A DNA stretch of 64,000 bases, from the NCBI RefSeq assembly GCF_008087625.1, contig NZ_CP042997.1, positions 7,440,001-7,504,000 of the forward strand. Direction: 5' to 3'. The translations under genes were made by a program, and so were the position numbers. The DNA is from Aquisphaera giovannonii. GTDB lineage: Bacteria; Planctomycetota; Planctomycetia; Isosphaerales; Isosphaeraceae. Below, piece by piece: positions 35,374-43,932 of this stretch; position 1 is the first letter of the stretch, and each line of letters starts with the position of its first letter. The notes beneath the pieces were generated by a model. That model ran no database searches and was not told the DNA's origin. It saw only the letters and a list, made by a program, of their open reading frames with translations.

Positions 35374-38300
35374 TCACGCGCCCGGCGTAGGCCCGACTTC
35401 CTCCGTCATGCTCGCGGCCGAAGGATGGTCCTCCGGGCGGCCGTTCCCCTCGCCATGAGCGACCCGGTCGCCATCGACCCCCGCGGCCGACTCGGCCGGG
35501 ACGGGGCGTGACCGGAACTGCTCGGTGACCTGGTCGAGCCACGTCGGATCGGGCAGGCCGTAAGGGCGGAACTTCTCGAGTTTGTTCTCCTCCTCGCTGA
35601 AGAAGAGGGCACGGTTGGGGCCCAGTTTCCCGGCGGCGGGCGAATCGATGAGCGAGCTGCTGTCATTCGCGCTCATCTGGAAGAGGACGCGGAGTTCGAA
35701 CTCGCGAAGTCCCGTCCGGTCGAACGTGCGGTTCAGGTTGTTCACGCTGTCGCACCAGACCACCGTGTGCACCCCGACAGCCGGGCCATCCTTGAGGATG
35801 GTGCCGAAGGACTTGGAGGGCGACGCCGACTTGTCCTCGCCGAAGCTCGACGAGAACCCGTAGTCGTCGTCGCCCTTGCGGAGGTCCCGGAAGCGCTGGA
35901 TGTCGTAGATGAAGAGGTAGATGGGCGACAGGCCCTCGGCGTCCACGTCGCGGCGGCGCTCGATCTCCGCGGCGACCTCCCCCATCACGGCAGGCAGCTC
36001 TCGGGCCGAGACGTTCTTGGCGTCGTGCGGCAAGAGCTGCGCGAGCTTGCCGAGCCGGCCGGAGAGCGAGGAATCGACGGGACTGCCGTCCAGGAGGTAG
36101 AACTTGATGCCGTCCTTGCGGCGGGGCGGGTGCTGGGCCGCGATGCTGACGGCGGCCATCAGGAACATGGCGAGGGCGGCCTCGTCCGCCTGGCCGATGA
36201 TCAGCAGGTTGCTCCCGCTCTGGGGCCGGAAGACCACGGCGGTCGGGTCCTTGATGGCGATCGCATCCCCGAGCCAGGCGGACTCGTAGCGTGGGGGCTC
36301 GGGCCAGGTCGCTGCGTCGAGGAGCGGGTTGAGGAGCGGGTTCTTGCTGGCGATGGCCGGCAGGTTGCCTTCGAAGACGATGGGCGTCGCGGGGCGTCGG
36401 TGACGCGCCTTGGCGAGCCGCTGGATTTGCTCGAGGTAGGCCTCCCGCTGGTCGTCGGAGAGCCAGACGACCTGGAAGAGGTTGTTGCCCTCGATCAGGC
36501 CGTTGGCGTCGTTGTAGATGGCCTCGCCCGGGCGGGTGAGGAGCCGGGCGGCCGTGTTGTCCTCGGAGAGGATCAGGTGCGCGTCCGCCTCCGAGCACTG
36601 GAGCGCCACGCGCACCGCCATCTGGCCGAGCGTCGCGCGGGCCAGCGAGTAGGCCCCGCCGAGGGTCTGGGATCCCAGGATCACGTGCATGCCGAAGGCC
36701 CGCCCCTGCCGGACCAGGCGGTCGAGCAGCAGGGAGACTTCCTGGGAGATCTTGTCGTCCTCGACGAAGAACTCCTGGAACTCGTCCACGATGAACAGGA
36801 TGCGCGGCATCGGGATGTCGGAGCGGGCGTCGCGGAAGCCCCGGATGTCCTGCACGCCGGTGTCGCGGAACAGGTCGCCGCGCCGCTTCAGCTCGAGGTC
36901 CAGGCGCTGGAGCACGCTCAGGCCGAACTCGCGTTCGCTCTCCACGGCGATGACCTTCGCGTGCGGCAGCTCGAGCGACGCGTAGACCTTGAACTCGACG
37001 CCCTTCTTGAAGTCGATCAGGTACAGTTCGACGTCATCCGGGCTGTACCGCAGCGCGGCGTTGGTGATCAGGGCGTGGAGCAGGGTGGACTTGCCCGAGC
37101 CGGTCTTGCCGGCGATGAGGGCGTGCTGGCTGGTCCCCTTGCCCAGGGCCATGGATTGGAGCTTCGTCGCGCCGGCCCGGCCGAGGGGCACGTCCACGCC
37201 GCCCCGGCTATCCGAAGCCCAGTAGGCCTCCGGCGGCGGGGCGATGAAGTCGAACGGTACCTCGACGCGGTTGGCGTCGCGGGCCTTCTCGCCGACGACG
37301 TGAAGGATCTGCGAGAACGTTCCCGGGTCGGGGGGGGCGTCGAGCTGGAGCGGGAACCGACCGAAGTTCGAATCCCTCCAACCCAGCTTCCCATCCTTCC
37401 AGCTCACGTTCACGCAGTTGGCCTCCACCTCCTTCATGTTGCAGCCGGCGGGCACCTGGGCCCGCGGGTCCATCGAGATGAGGGCGTACACACCGCAGCG
37501 TGCGCCCGTGCTCACGATGCTGGCCAGCCGCCTCGCGGCCGACTCGTTGAACGCGGCGGGGAAGTTCGCCGCGACCAGGACGCGGAACGGCTCGGCGACT
37601 TCCCCCGCGTAGGCGTTGTACTCCTCGATCGTCTCGAACTCGTTCCGAAGATATTTCTGGATCACGTTCTCCATGTGCTGCTGGAGGTCCGTGAGCCGCT
37701 GCTCGATGTGCGGCGTCTCGGTCCAGATCCGGCTGGTCACCAGGAGCTCGTGGTAGTCCGCCAGGTGCATGAACGCCGCGAAGTTCTCGCCGAGGCCGAC
37801 GGGGTCGAAGATCGTGAACCGGACCTTGCCCGGCGGGACCGAGGTGAGGAACCTCAGCATCAGGGCCTGGAGCAGGCGGACGGACTCGTACTTGCCCGAG
37901 TCCGGGGCCTTGATGAGCACCGACGATCGGATCGGGAACGGGATGAACGCGGGGAGCTCCAGGTGCGTCGGCCCCGCGTCCTTGAGCCTAGGGTCTGTGG
38001 GCACGCCCCTGGGGAAGTCGGAGAGGTCGATCGTGAAGCGTCCGAACGGCAGCGCGGGGGGCACCTCCTTCGGGGGCGTCCATTCCGCGACCGGGACCTT
38101 CTCCCAGTCCATGAATCGCCGCTTCGATTCTTCGTTCACCTCGCCGGCCAGGCGGCCGGCCGCGGCAAGGCCGTCGCTCCACTTGCGGACCAGGTTGGCC
38201 CACGCCTCTTCGTAGAGACGGGTCGTCTCCGCCTTCGCCTTCCGGAATGCGTCCTGGAGCTGGGCCGAGTCGGCCTCGTAGGCCTCGTCCATCGCCTTGA

Positions 38301-39462
38301 GCCGCGGCGGGTAGTGGCCGTCGGCCGCCTTCATGTCCGCGTCGCGCTTCGCCGCGACGGCGTCGAGCCGTGCCGGGAACGAGGTATCGGCGTCGGCCTT
38401 CTCGCGCTGGTACCGCGCCTCGGCGTCCTGGCTGCGCTGCTGGGCGGTGGCTCGGGACTTGTTGACGTCGCGCTCCCGGTTCTCCTCCGCCTCGCGCATC
38501 TTCCGCTCGTAGTCGTTCTTCACCCACTCCTTCGTCTGCTCGAGGAGGCGTCCTGCGTCGTCGACCGCGTGCTGGAGCGCGAAGTAGTGCCTGGCCAGCC
38601 GGGGACGCACCACCTTCTTCAGGCCGATGTAGGAGCCGATGCCCGCAACCAACGCCGCCGCCACGCCGACGACGCCGCCCACGATCCAGCCCGCCTGGAG
38701 CCCGAGCCCGACGCCAGCGAGGATGCCCAGGAGGAGGAAGGGCCAGAAGAAGTTCTGCGGCCGGAGGAAGCTCGCGAGTCCCATCTTCTCGACCGTCAGC
38801 AGCTCCTCGTCGGCGGCCTTGATGGCGTCCTGGAGCGTCGTCAGCTTGGTCGACTCGCCGGGATCGGTGGCGTTGACGTCCGCCGCCCCCGGGGCCGTTG
38901 AAGGCCCGCCCGCGGCGATCCCCGATGCCGAGGCTGGCGGGGTGGCCGCCGGAGGCTCCGGCCCCGCGAGCTTACGATAGCGATCCAGGATCGGGATCGC
39001 GGCGCCCTGCACGGCCTCGAAGTCGGCGCGCGATTGCGCCAGGGCTTCCTCGTCCGCCTTGCGGGTCTTCTTGGCCCCGTCCCGGGCCGCCTCGTACATC
39101 GCCAGGGCCTGCCAGCCGGACTCTTCCATGGCCTTCTTGGCGCGGGCCCGCTCGTTCTTCAGTCGTGACTCGATGGCGGCGAGGGCCTGCTCGTACTCGG
39201 CCTTGATCGCCTGGGTCTCCCGGTCCGCGGCCTTGCCGATCCCATCCCGGGCCTTATTGTACTGCGCCTCGAGTTCGGACCGCTCCGCCTTGTAGCGCGA
39301 GGTCCGCTTCTGGGCGGAGGCGCGATACTCCTGCTCCTCACGCTCCCGCCGGCGCTGGAAGACCTGCTCGGTCTCGGACTCCTCCTTGGACCTGGCGGCG
39401 ATCAGCGCCTCCAGGCCATTGAGGGCGTCGATCTCTTTCCGGACGAGAGGTGACTCGGGCAT
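35374..39462 (-). CDS. FtsK/SpoIIIE-type ATPase, EccC-like, of a T7SS-like module
   Basis: A 1,362-residue membrane ATPase. Residues about 1-160 are highly charged coiled coil. Two transmembrane helices lie at about 233-275 (FFWPFLLLGILAGVGLGL...GVVGVAAALVAGIG), followed by a second long coiled coil. Three FtsK-like domains follow. The first has a degenerate P-loop (KAPDSGKYES, about 515). The second is intact, with GKTGSGKS near 787 and Walker B LFIVDEFQEFF near 890. The third is degenerate (IIGQADEAALA, near 1085). A multi-domain FtsK ATPase with WXG100 genes in the same operon is the hallmark of type VII (ESX/Ess) secretion. It differs from EccC/EssC in its coiled-coil N-terminus. It is last in the four-gene operon. 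Confidence 0.88.
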   Translation of the reverse strand: MPESPLVRKEIDALNGLEALIAARSKEESETEQVFQRRREREEQEYRASAQKRTSRYKAERSELEAQYNKARDGIGKAADRETQAIKAEYEQALAAIESRLKNERARAKKAMEESGWQALAMYEAARDGAKKTRKADEEALAQSRADFEAVQGAAIPILDRYRKLAGPEPPAATPPASASGIAAGGPSTAPGAADVNATDPGESTKLTTLQDAIKAADEELLTVEKMGLASFLRPQNFFWPFLLLGILAGVGLGLQAGWIVGGVVGVAAALVAGIGSYIGLKKVVRPRLARHYFALQHAVDDAGRLLEQTKEWVKNDYERKMREAEENRERDVNKSRATAQQRSQDAEARYQREKADADTSFPARLDAVAAKRDADMKAADGHYPPRLKAMDEAYEADSAQLQDAFRKAKAETTRLYEEAWANLVRKWSDGLAAAGRLAGEVNEESKRRFMDWEKVPVAEWTPPKEVPPALPFGRFTIDLSDFPRGVPTDPRLKDAGPTHLELPAFIPFPIRSSVLIKAPDSGKYESVRLLQALMLRFLTSVPPGKVRFTIFDPVGLGENFAAFMHLADYHELLVTSRIWTETPHIEQRLTDLQQHMENVIQKYLRNEFETIEEYNAYAGEVAEPFRVLVAANFPAAFNESAARRLASIVSTGARCGVYALISMDPRAQVPAGCNMKEVEANCVNVSWKDGKLGWRDSNFGRFPLQLDAPPDPGTFSQILHVVGEKARDANRVEVPFDFIAPPPEAYWASDSRGGVDVPLGRAGATKLQSMALGKGTSQHALIAGKTGSGKSTLLHALITNAALRYSPDDVELYLIDFKKGVEFKVYASLELPHAKVIAVESEREFGLSVLQRLDLELKRRGDLFRDTGVQDIRGFRDARSDIPMPRILFIVDEFQEFFVEDDKISQEVSLLLDRLVRQGRAFGMHVILGSQTLGGAYSLARATLGQMAVRVALQCSEADAHLILSEDNTAARLLTRPGEAIYNDANGLIEGNNLFQVVWLSDDQREAYLEQIQRLAKARHRRPATPIVFEGNLPAIASKNPLLNPLLDAATWPEPPRYESAWLGDAIAIKDPTAVVFRPQSGSNLLIIGQADEAALAMFLMAAVSIAAQHPPRRKDGIKFYLLDGSPVDSSLSGRLGKLAQLLPHDAKNVSARELPAVMGEVAAEIERRRDVDAEGLSPIYLFIYDIQRFRDLRKGDDDYGFSSSFGEDKSASPSKSFGTILKDGPAVGVHTVVWCDSVNNLNRTFDRTGLREFELRVLFQMSANDSSSLIDSPAAGKLGPNRALFFSEEENKLEKFRPYGLPDPTWLDQVTEQFRSRPVPAESAAGVDGDRVAHGEGNGRPEDHPSAASMTEEVGPTPGA

Positions 39463-39503
39463 GGTCGCGGTGTCCCGCTATTTGATTGTCGAAGCGTCGC
39501 GGC

Positions 39504-39719
39504 TCAGTCGTTCTCCTGGCACTGCCGGCGGATCTTGCCGAGCGCCTCGGAGAGCTTGTCCATGCCGACGATCGTGCTGCGGACGAGGTGGTCGATGGGC
39601 TCGAGGTGGTTCTTCTCGAAGTCACGCGCGACCTGGTCGGCCCACGATTCCTTCGTGATGTCCCACTTCTCGCGGAGGTCCTTCAGGGCGTGCTGCAGCC
39701 GTGCCGAATGGGCGCTCAT
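39504..39719 (-). CDS. Short WXG100-like helical protein
   Basis: A 71-residue all-helical protein with KWDITKESWADQVARDF (Trp19, Trp26) in the middle and amphipathic helices on both sides. Size and the central Trp turn recall a shortened WXG100 substrate, but a strict WxG motif is absent. It overlaps the preceding coiled-coil gene by 4 bases (ATGA) and precedes the FtsK-like ATPase by 41 bases. Its position strongly suggests it is a component or substrate of the secretion module. Confidence 0.75.
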   Translation of the reverse strand: MSAHSARLQHALKDLREKWDITKESWADQVARDFEKNHLEPIDHLVRSTIVGMDKLSEALGKIRRQCQEND

Positions 39720-40423
39720 GGTCGGTCCCCCGGGGCTGATGTGGCGGCCCCTCCACCCGATAACGCAGCCGATCCGTCGGTCCGTACCACGCCCGCTCCG
39801 GAATTCGCGGCGACCTCGTCGGCTTCGCCCGCACCGGCCCCTGCCGCCCCCTCGGGGCTCGCGTCCGCCCCCGCGGGGCGGGCGGCGCCGGCGTTCGGCG
39901 AGGACGATCCGCCGTGGTCGTCGAGCCGGGGCGTCGAAGGGGCCTGGGTGGCGAGGTAGGCCTCGAGCGAGAGGACCATGCGCTCGAGCGTCGAGAGCGA
40001 GCGGTCGACGCCGCCGGAGAGGTGATCGGCCAGCGGCGTGGCATGCGAGACATACTCGGCGGCGGCGTGCTGGAAGAACGGGATGAGCTTCTTGACGATC
40101 TCCACTTTCTCCTCGGCGACCCGCAACTTCCTCTGGGCCTCGCGAAGGTTCTCCTTCTGCTCGGTGTCGGAGACGGCGTCGCTGCCCTGCTGCGAGAGCT
40201 TGCGGCGATGGAGCTCCGTCCGGGCCTCCATCATCTTCTCGTGGCGGCGCTTGACCTGCATCTGCCAGTAGCCGAGCTGGTCCCTCTCCAGCCAGTCGCG
40301 CATCCGCTTCAGCTCCATGTCCACGCCGCCGAGGGCGTTCCGCGCCTCCTCGACGAAGTTGATGAGCGAGACGCGGAAATCCTTGAGCGCCTGGACGGAG
40401 AGGACCTTGGCGGAATCGGCCAT
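39716..40423 (-). CDS. Coiled-coil protein of the T7SS-like module
   Basis: A 235-residue protein. Residues about 1-160 are long amphipathic helices rich in Glu/Lys/Arg (RRHEKMMEARTELHRRKL, REAQRKLRVAEEKVEIVKK). The C-terminal about 70 residues are a low-complexity Ala/Pro/Gly tail. There is no signal peptide or membrane helix. I choose ATG 40423 with AGGTG upstream; a GTG three codons earlier is in frame. It is sandwiched between the WXG100 gene and the short WXG-like gene, so it may be a chaperone, a longer helical substrate, or a structural adaptor. I do not recognise a named family. Confidence 0.75.
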   Translation of the reverse strand: MADSAKVLSVQALKDFRVSLINFVEEARNALGGVDMELKRMRDWLERDQLGYWQMQVKRRHEKMMEARTELHRRKLSQQGSDAVSDTEQKENLREAQRKLRVAEEKVEIVKKLIPFFQHAAAEYVSHATPLADHLSGGVDRSLSTLERMVLSLEAYLATQAPSTPRLDDHGGSSSPNAGAARPAGADASPEGAAGAGAGEADEVAANSGAGVVRTDGSAALSGGGAATSAPGDRP

Positions 40424-40467
40424 GGCGGGCACCTGGACGGTGAGGATGACGAAGCGTGAAGGCTGGG

Positions 40468-40740
40468 TCAGCGCTGCTGGAGGTATTCGTCGGCGCGATC
40501 GGCCTTCCGGAGGAGGAACGGGATGTGCTGGTTGGTGGTGTCCACGAACCGCTTCATCACCTGCATGGTCTGCTCGAATTCCTCCACGAACTTGTCGTGC
40601 TCCCGATCCCTCCAGCTCTGGCCGAGGCCGGAAACCTGGCCGTGCAGGACGCCGAGCTGATTCATGAGGTCGTTGTTGAACTGCTTGAGACGCGCGGCGA
40701 ACCGGCGGATTTCATCCGGGTTCACGATGGCCTGTGCCAT
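40468..40740 (-). CDS. WXG100 family protein
   Basis: A 90-residue helical-hairpin protein starting MAQAIVNPDEIRRFAARL. The two helices are joined at SWRDREHDKF around Trp43, where WRD replaces the strict WxG, a frequent variation in the WXG100 (ESAT-6/CFP-10) superfamily. Length and heptad pattern fit. WXG100 proteins are small substrates and activators of type VII secretion ATPases. It is the first gene of the operon ending with the FtsK-like ATPase. A C-terminal YxxxD/E-like export signal is not obvious, although ADEYLQQR contains a late Tyr. Confidence 0.85.
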   Translation of the reverse strand: MAQAIVNPDEIRRFAARLKQFNNDLMNQLGVLHGQVSGLGQSWRDREHDKFVEEFEQTMQVMKRFVDTTNQHIPFLLRKADRADEYLQQR

Positions 40741-41041
40741 GCCACACCCCTTTTCGACGAGGAGGACCGGTCGGATACGCGCCCTCGCGCCGGAGCCCCC
40801 GCCCCAGGAGCCGTCGCCAAGGCCCGGCTGCGATGATTTGACAACTCTTATGCTATACGTGGAGAATCCGGGTGTAAAGCAGCGGAGCGAAGCGGCCGTC
40901 CGGATCGCGGGTAAGCGGTTCGCGGCGTACGCCTCGATGCCTGCCGCAACCGCCAGCGGGCCCGACGACGTCCCGCCCGCCTCGGCCGATTTCCGCGAGG
41001 CCGCCTCGATCGCATTACCTCACCGGGGCCAGGGACCCAAT
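40741..41041. other. Divergent promoter region between WXG100 operon and sixA
   Basis: About 300 bases. On the plus strand TGCTATACG (40851-40859) is a good extended -10 that could serve sixA. TTGACA at 40838 is too close to act as its -35. No convincing promoter for the WXG100 operon is visible. Confidence 0.35.
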
Positions 41042-41542
41042 ATGCAGACGCTCTACCTCCTCCGTCACGGCATCGCGGTGCCCCACGGTACTCCCGGGAT
41101 CGCCGACGACGACCGGCCCCTCACCTCCAAGGGGGAGCACCGCACGAGGCAGGTCGGGCGCGGCCTGTCCGCTTGCGGGCTGGCGATCGACCGAATCGTC
41201 TCCAGCCCCCTGCCGCGGGCGCTGCGAACGGCCGAGCTCGTCGCGCACGAGCTCGGGCTCCCCCAGCAGGTGGAAGTGAACGAGGCCCTCACCGCCGGCC
41301 GCTCGGCGCAGGAGATACGCGACTGGCTGCGGGATCGTTCCGAGGAGCATCTCCTGCTCGTCGGCCACAATCCGGCGATCAGCGAGCTCGTCGGGCTGCT
41401 GATAGTCGGCGAGCCCCACAGGCTCTCCTTCGAACTGAAGAAGGCCGCCGTGGCGGCGATCTTCCGCGGTCCCGATCCCGCGTCTCGCTACGAGTTGCTC
41501 TGGACGGCGCCGCCCCGGCTGCTTCGCCGACTCGGTCGTTAG
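41042..41542 (+). CDS. sixA: Phosphohistidine phosphatase SixA-like
   Basis: A 166-residue histidine-phosphatase superfamily protein. The catalytic LRHGIA motif is at residues 7-12, SSPLPRALRTAE supplies the second Arg, and VGHNPAISEL supplies the second catalytic His. Length and motifs match SixA, which removes phosphate from phosphohistidine on phosphotransfer domains or PTS proteins. ATG 41042 immediately precedes the conserved strand. The frame extends upstream for over 100 codons, but that part is low-complexity noise. It is divergent from the WXG100 operon. Confidence 0.9.
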   Translation: MQTLYLLRHGIAVPHGTPGIADDDRPLTSKGEHRTRQVGRGLSACGLAIDRIVSSPLPRALRTAELVAHELGLPQQVEVNEALTAGRSAQEIRDWLRDRSEEHLLLVGHNPAISELVGLLIVGEPHRLSFELKKAAVAAIFRGPDPASRYELLWTAPPRLLRRLGR

Positions 41543-41816
41543 GCCGATCCACCGATCGACGGCGAAGCGTGAATCGAGGCTGAAAATACGGCTCCCCCGC
41601 TCGCCGGACGGAGCCGGGCTCCGGGCTCACTCGGCGAGTGCTACGGTCGAACAGCCCGTCGAGCGTAACCGAGTCGAGGTCGTCGGTCGGGCGGAGCTTC
41701 TCGCCCCGGTCGACGACGATCTCGTCGGTCGTGAATGTCCGCTTGGACATTCCGTCGAGCGGCACGGCCGCCGGGAGGACGGGCCCTCCCTGAACTCGGT
41801 CGGTTCTGAGCCGAAA

Positions 41817-42566
41817 TCAACTGCGGCGGGTGCTCCAGCGGATGCTCCGAAGCAGGATCTCCTTGTAGCTGGGGCATGCCCATGCCTTGGCGTCGTGCCC
41901 GGCCTGGAAGTAGACGATCCGGCTCTTGCCGAATTCGTTCGTCCAGGCGAATGGCCCGGTGTCCCTCGCATGGTTGGCCGCGAGCAGGACATGGCACTTC
42001 GGAGAGACGTAGAAATTGCCATAAGCCTCGTCGTTGATGACAAAGTCTTCGAGGCCCCTCGTGATCGGATGATCCTTGTCGACGACCCGGATCGGGATCT
42101 GCTGATCGTGGTCGTAGGTGGACGGGCCGTAGGACTTGCCATCGATCGTCGCCTTCCCGCCCAGCCAGCGACCGCCGCGGACCTCCGCATACTCGGTCCA
42201 GTCCGGCTCCGCCGCGAGGTTGTGGTGGAGCAGGACGACCCCGATGCCGCGGTCAAGGAGCGACAGGAAGGCCTGCTGCTGCTCCGGGGCGATCTTGTTG
42301 TTCATGTCGTAACAGACGATCGCGTCATATTCCTTCTCCAATCCCGGCTTGAGGAGCCGGGCCGAATCCGGCAGCGGGGCCTTCATGTAGGTGACGCCAG
42401 GCAGGGCGTCCCACATCGCGAAGAACTCTTTCTCCTGGAACTCGTGGCCGCCGTACGTCAGCAGGACCTTGAGCGGTTTGGCCGGGGTTGCCTGTTGCTG
42501 AGCGATGGCGAGGGAGGGCACCCCGGCGACCAGCAGGACGAGGCCTGCGCGGACGCACGTTTTCAT
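41817..42566 (-). CDS. Secreted ThuA-domain protein
   Basis: A 249-residue protein with a signal peptide (MKTCVRAGLVLLVAGVPSLAIAQQ). It is followed by a ThuA (trehalose-utilisation-like, glutamine-amidotransferase-fold) domain: VLLTYGGHEFQEKEF, AIVCYDM, GIGVVLLHHNLA, YDHDQQIPIRV, and a late GHDAKAW segment. ThuA-domain proteins are abundant in planctomycetes beside sugar-processing enzymes, but the biochemical role is unknown. ATG 42566 has GGGGAG upstream; an upstream in-frame start would spoil the signal peptide. It is probably periplasmic. Confidence 0.88.
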   Translation of the reverse strand: MKTCVRAGLVLLVAGVPSLAIAQQQATPAKPLKVLLTYGGHEFQEKEFFAMWDALPGVTYMKAPLPDSARLLKPGLEKEYDAIVCYDMNNKIAPEQQQAFLSLLDRGIGVVLLHHNLAAEPDWTEYAEVRGGRWLGGKATIDGKSYGPSTYDHDQQIPIRVVDKDHPITRGLEDFVINDEAYGNFYVSPKCHVLLAANHARDTGPFAWTNEFGKSRIVYFQAGHDAKAWACPSYKEILLRSIRWSTRRS

Positions 42567-43008
42567 CACGGAACTCCCCGAGTGGCAATGGCGGTACGGC
42601 GACGCGAGTCTGTTCATGGTGCTTTCAACCTCTTACGTGGCCAGGGCCGTGCATCGAGCGACGTCGCGGGATGCGGGTCGTCATCGGTGTTCCCCCTATC
42701 CCTGTGATTTTGCCTGGCACGGCGATCCCCGCTGGCTCAGGCGTCAGCATCGCGCGCCCCGTAGCGGGGCTCAACCCTGCGGCGACTCGGTGCGATTCCC
42801 CGTCCAGCCTCGTATCATGACCGTACGAGATACCCCTTTCGCGACGCGCCTGAGTCAATGAGCCCCGTCGTCGAACGAATCATCTTCGACGGAGTCGTTC
42901 GCATTCGTCGACCCAACGCGCCGTGGCCGGCGGACATTCGCGACCCAGCCTCATGCGGCCAGGGGTCCTGCCTCTTCTGATTAGCCCGCTCAAGAAAGGT
43001 TCCGTGCG
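42567..43008. other. Gene-free region upstream of the 178-residue protein
   Basis: About 440 bases between divergent genes. Frames on both strands are short and lack good starts. I see no clear promoter, repeat or RNA structure. Confidence 0.4.
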
Positions 43009-43545
43009 ATGAACCCCGGTCCGCGTGGCCTCCCTGCAAGCGAGGTCCTGAACATCTGGACGAAAATCGTCTGCCGGGTCGTCGACTACGGGTTCGGCGT
43101 CGAGTACGGCCGACTGGAGCCGCCGCGGAAGGGGATCTTCGATGGCCTGAAGTTGACCATAGAGCCGTCCGTGGACCTGGAGATGCAGTGCTTTCTTCTA
43201 CTCCACCTCTTCGGGCATTCGGTGCAATGGGTCGCGCCGTCGTACCGGCCTGAGATCCTTGGATTGGACCTGGACCCGCTCGACGACTTCCTCGTCGCGT
43301 TGCGCGCCTACGAAGGGAACGCGGCCCGGTTCGGACTTCAGGTCCTCCACGAGGCTGGGATCACCCACCTGGACGCCTGGTTCGCCGACTTCGCGGAGAC
43401 CGACTGGAAGTACGTCGAGCGCTACTATCGCGAAGGCGCCATCCCCGCCTGGGAAGACTGCATCGTCCGAAACGCCCGCCCGATCCAGCCACTGGCGGTC
43501 CCACCTCTGGAGCCGCGGCTCGTGGACAAACGATTCGCGTTCTGA
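43009..43545 (+). CDS. Hypothetical protein resembling a degenerate ImmA/IrrE-type peptidase
   Basis: A 178-residue soluble protein. Residues about 25-80 follow the ImmA/IrrE pattern: a YG..YGRLEP entry, a strand KLTIEPSVDLEMQC, then a helix FLLLHLFGHSVQW. In the zinc peptidases this helix carries HExxH; here it reads His-Leu-Phe-Gly-His, so both His are kept but the catalytic Glu is replaced by Leu. It may bind metal without hydrolysis, or belong to an unrelated fold. The C-terminal half (ALRAYEGNAARFG, YVERYYREGAIPAW) is helical and charged. ATG 43009 has AAGAAAGG upstream. Function is unknown. Confidence 0.7.
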   Translation: MNPGPRGLPASEVLNIWTKIVCRVVDYGFGVEYGRLEPPRKGIFDGLKLTIEPSVDLEMQCFLLLHLFGHSVQWVAPSYRPEILGLDLDPLDDFLVALRAYEGNAARFGLQVLHEAGITHLDAWFADFAETDWKYVERYYREGAIPAWEDCIVRNARPIQPLAVPPLEPRLVDKRFAF

Positions 43546-43932
43546 TCTCTGCGGGAGACCCCGCATGTGATCGATGCGACCGGCACGGCATGGCCGAACA
43601 CCGTCCGACGGGCTGCCTGCGACGGGCCGGAAAGTCGACTACGGTACCTGGCTCGCGGACCTTGGCAGCATCGAACCACCGGGCGATCTTACCCTGAGCA
43701 GTGCAGCCCGGGGCCCGCCGATTCACCACCTCCCACAAGCAGGTGTACACGCCGCATCTTGCCTCGGACTGGACCGGGGCATCGCCCTCGAATCGATACC
43801 GGGGCTCGGCGGGGCCGGACATGCTTAGCGGGTAGATTCGAGGATCAAGACCGTCTATCCTGCGGTCCGAGCCGGCACCGAACCGAGCCTCTGCCTCGTC
43901 AACGAGACTTCCAGGTTGAAAGGTCCCTCTCC
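43546..43932. other. Gene-free region upstream of the GH172 gene
   Basis: About 390 bases. The GH172 frame stays open through most of it, but the codons give no plausible protein and the signal peptide begins only at 43933. I see no clear promoter. Confidence 0.4.

Noticed and set aside
41379-41765. Minus-strand frame starting MPLDGMSKRTFTTDEIV
   Set aside because: The first about 45 residues look protein-like, but the rest is Arg-rich and antisense to sixA. Without homologues I cannot support it as a gene or gene remnant.
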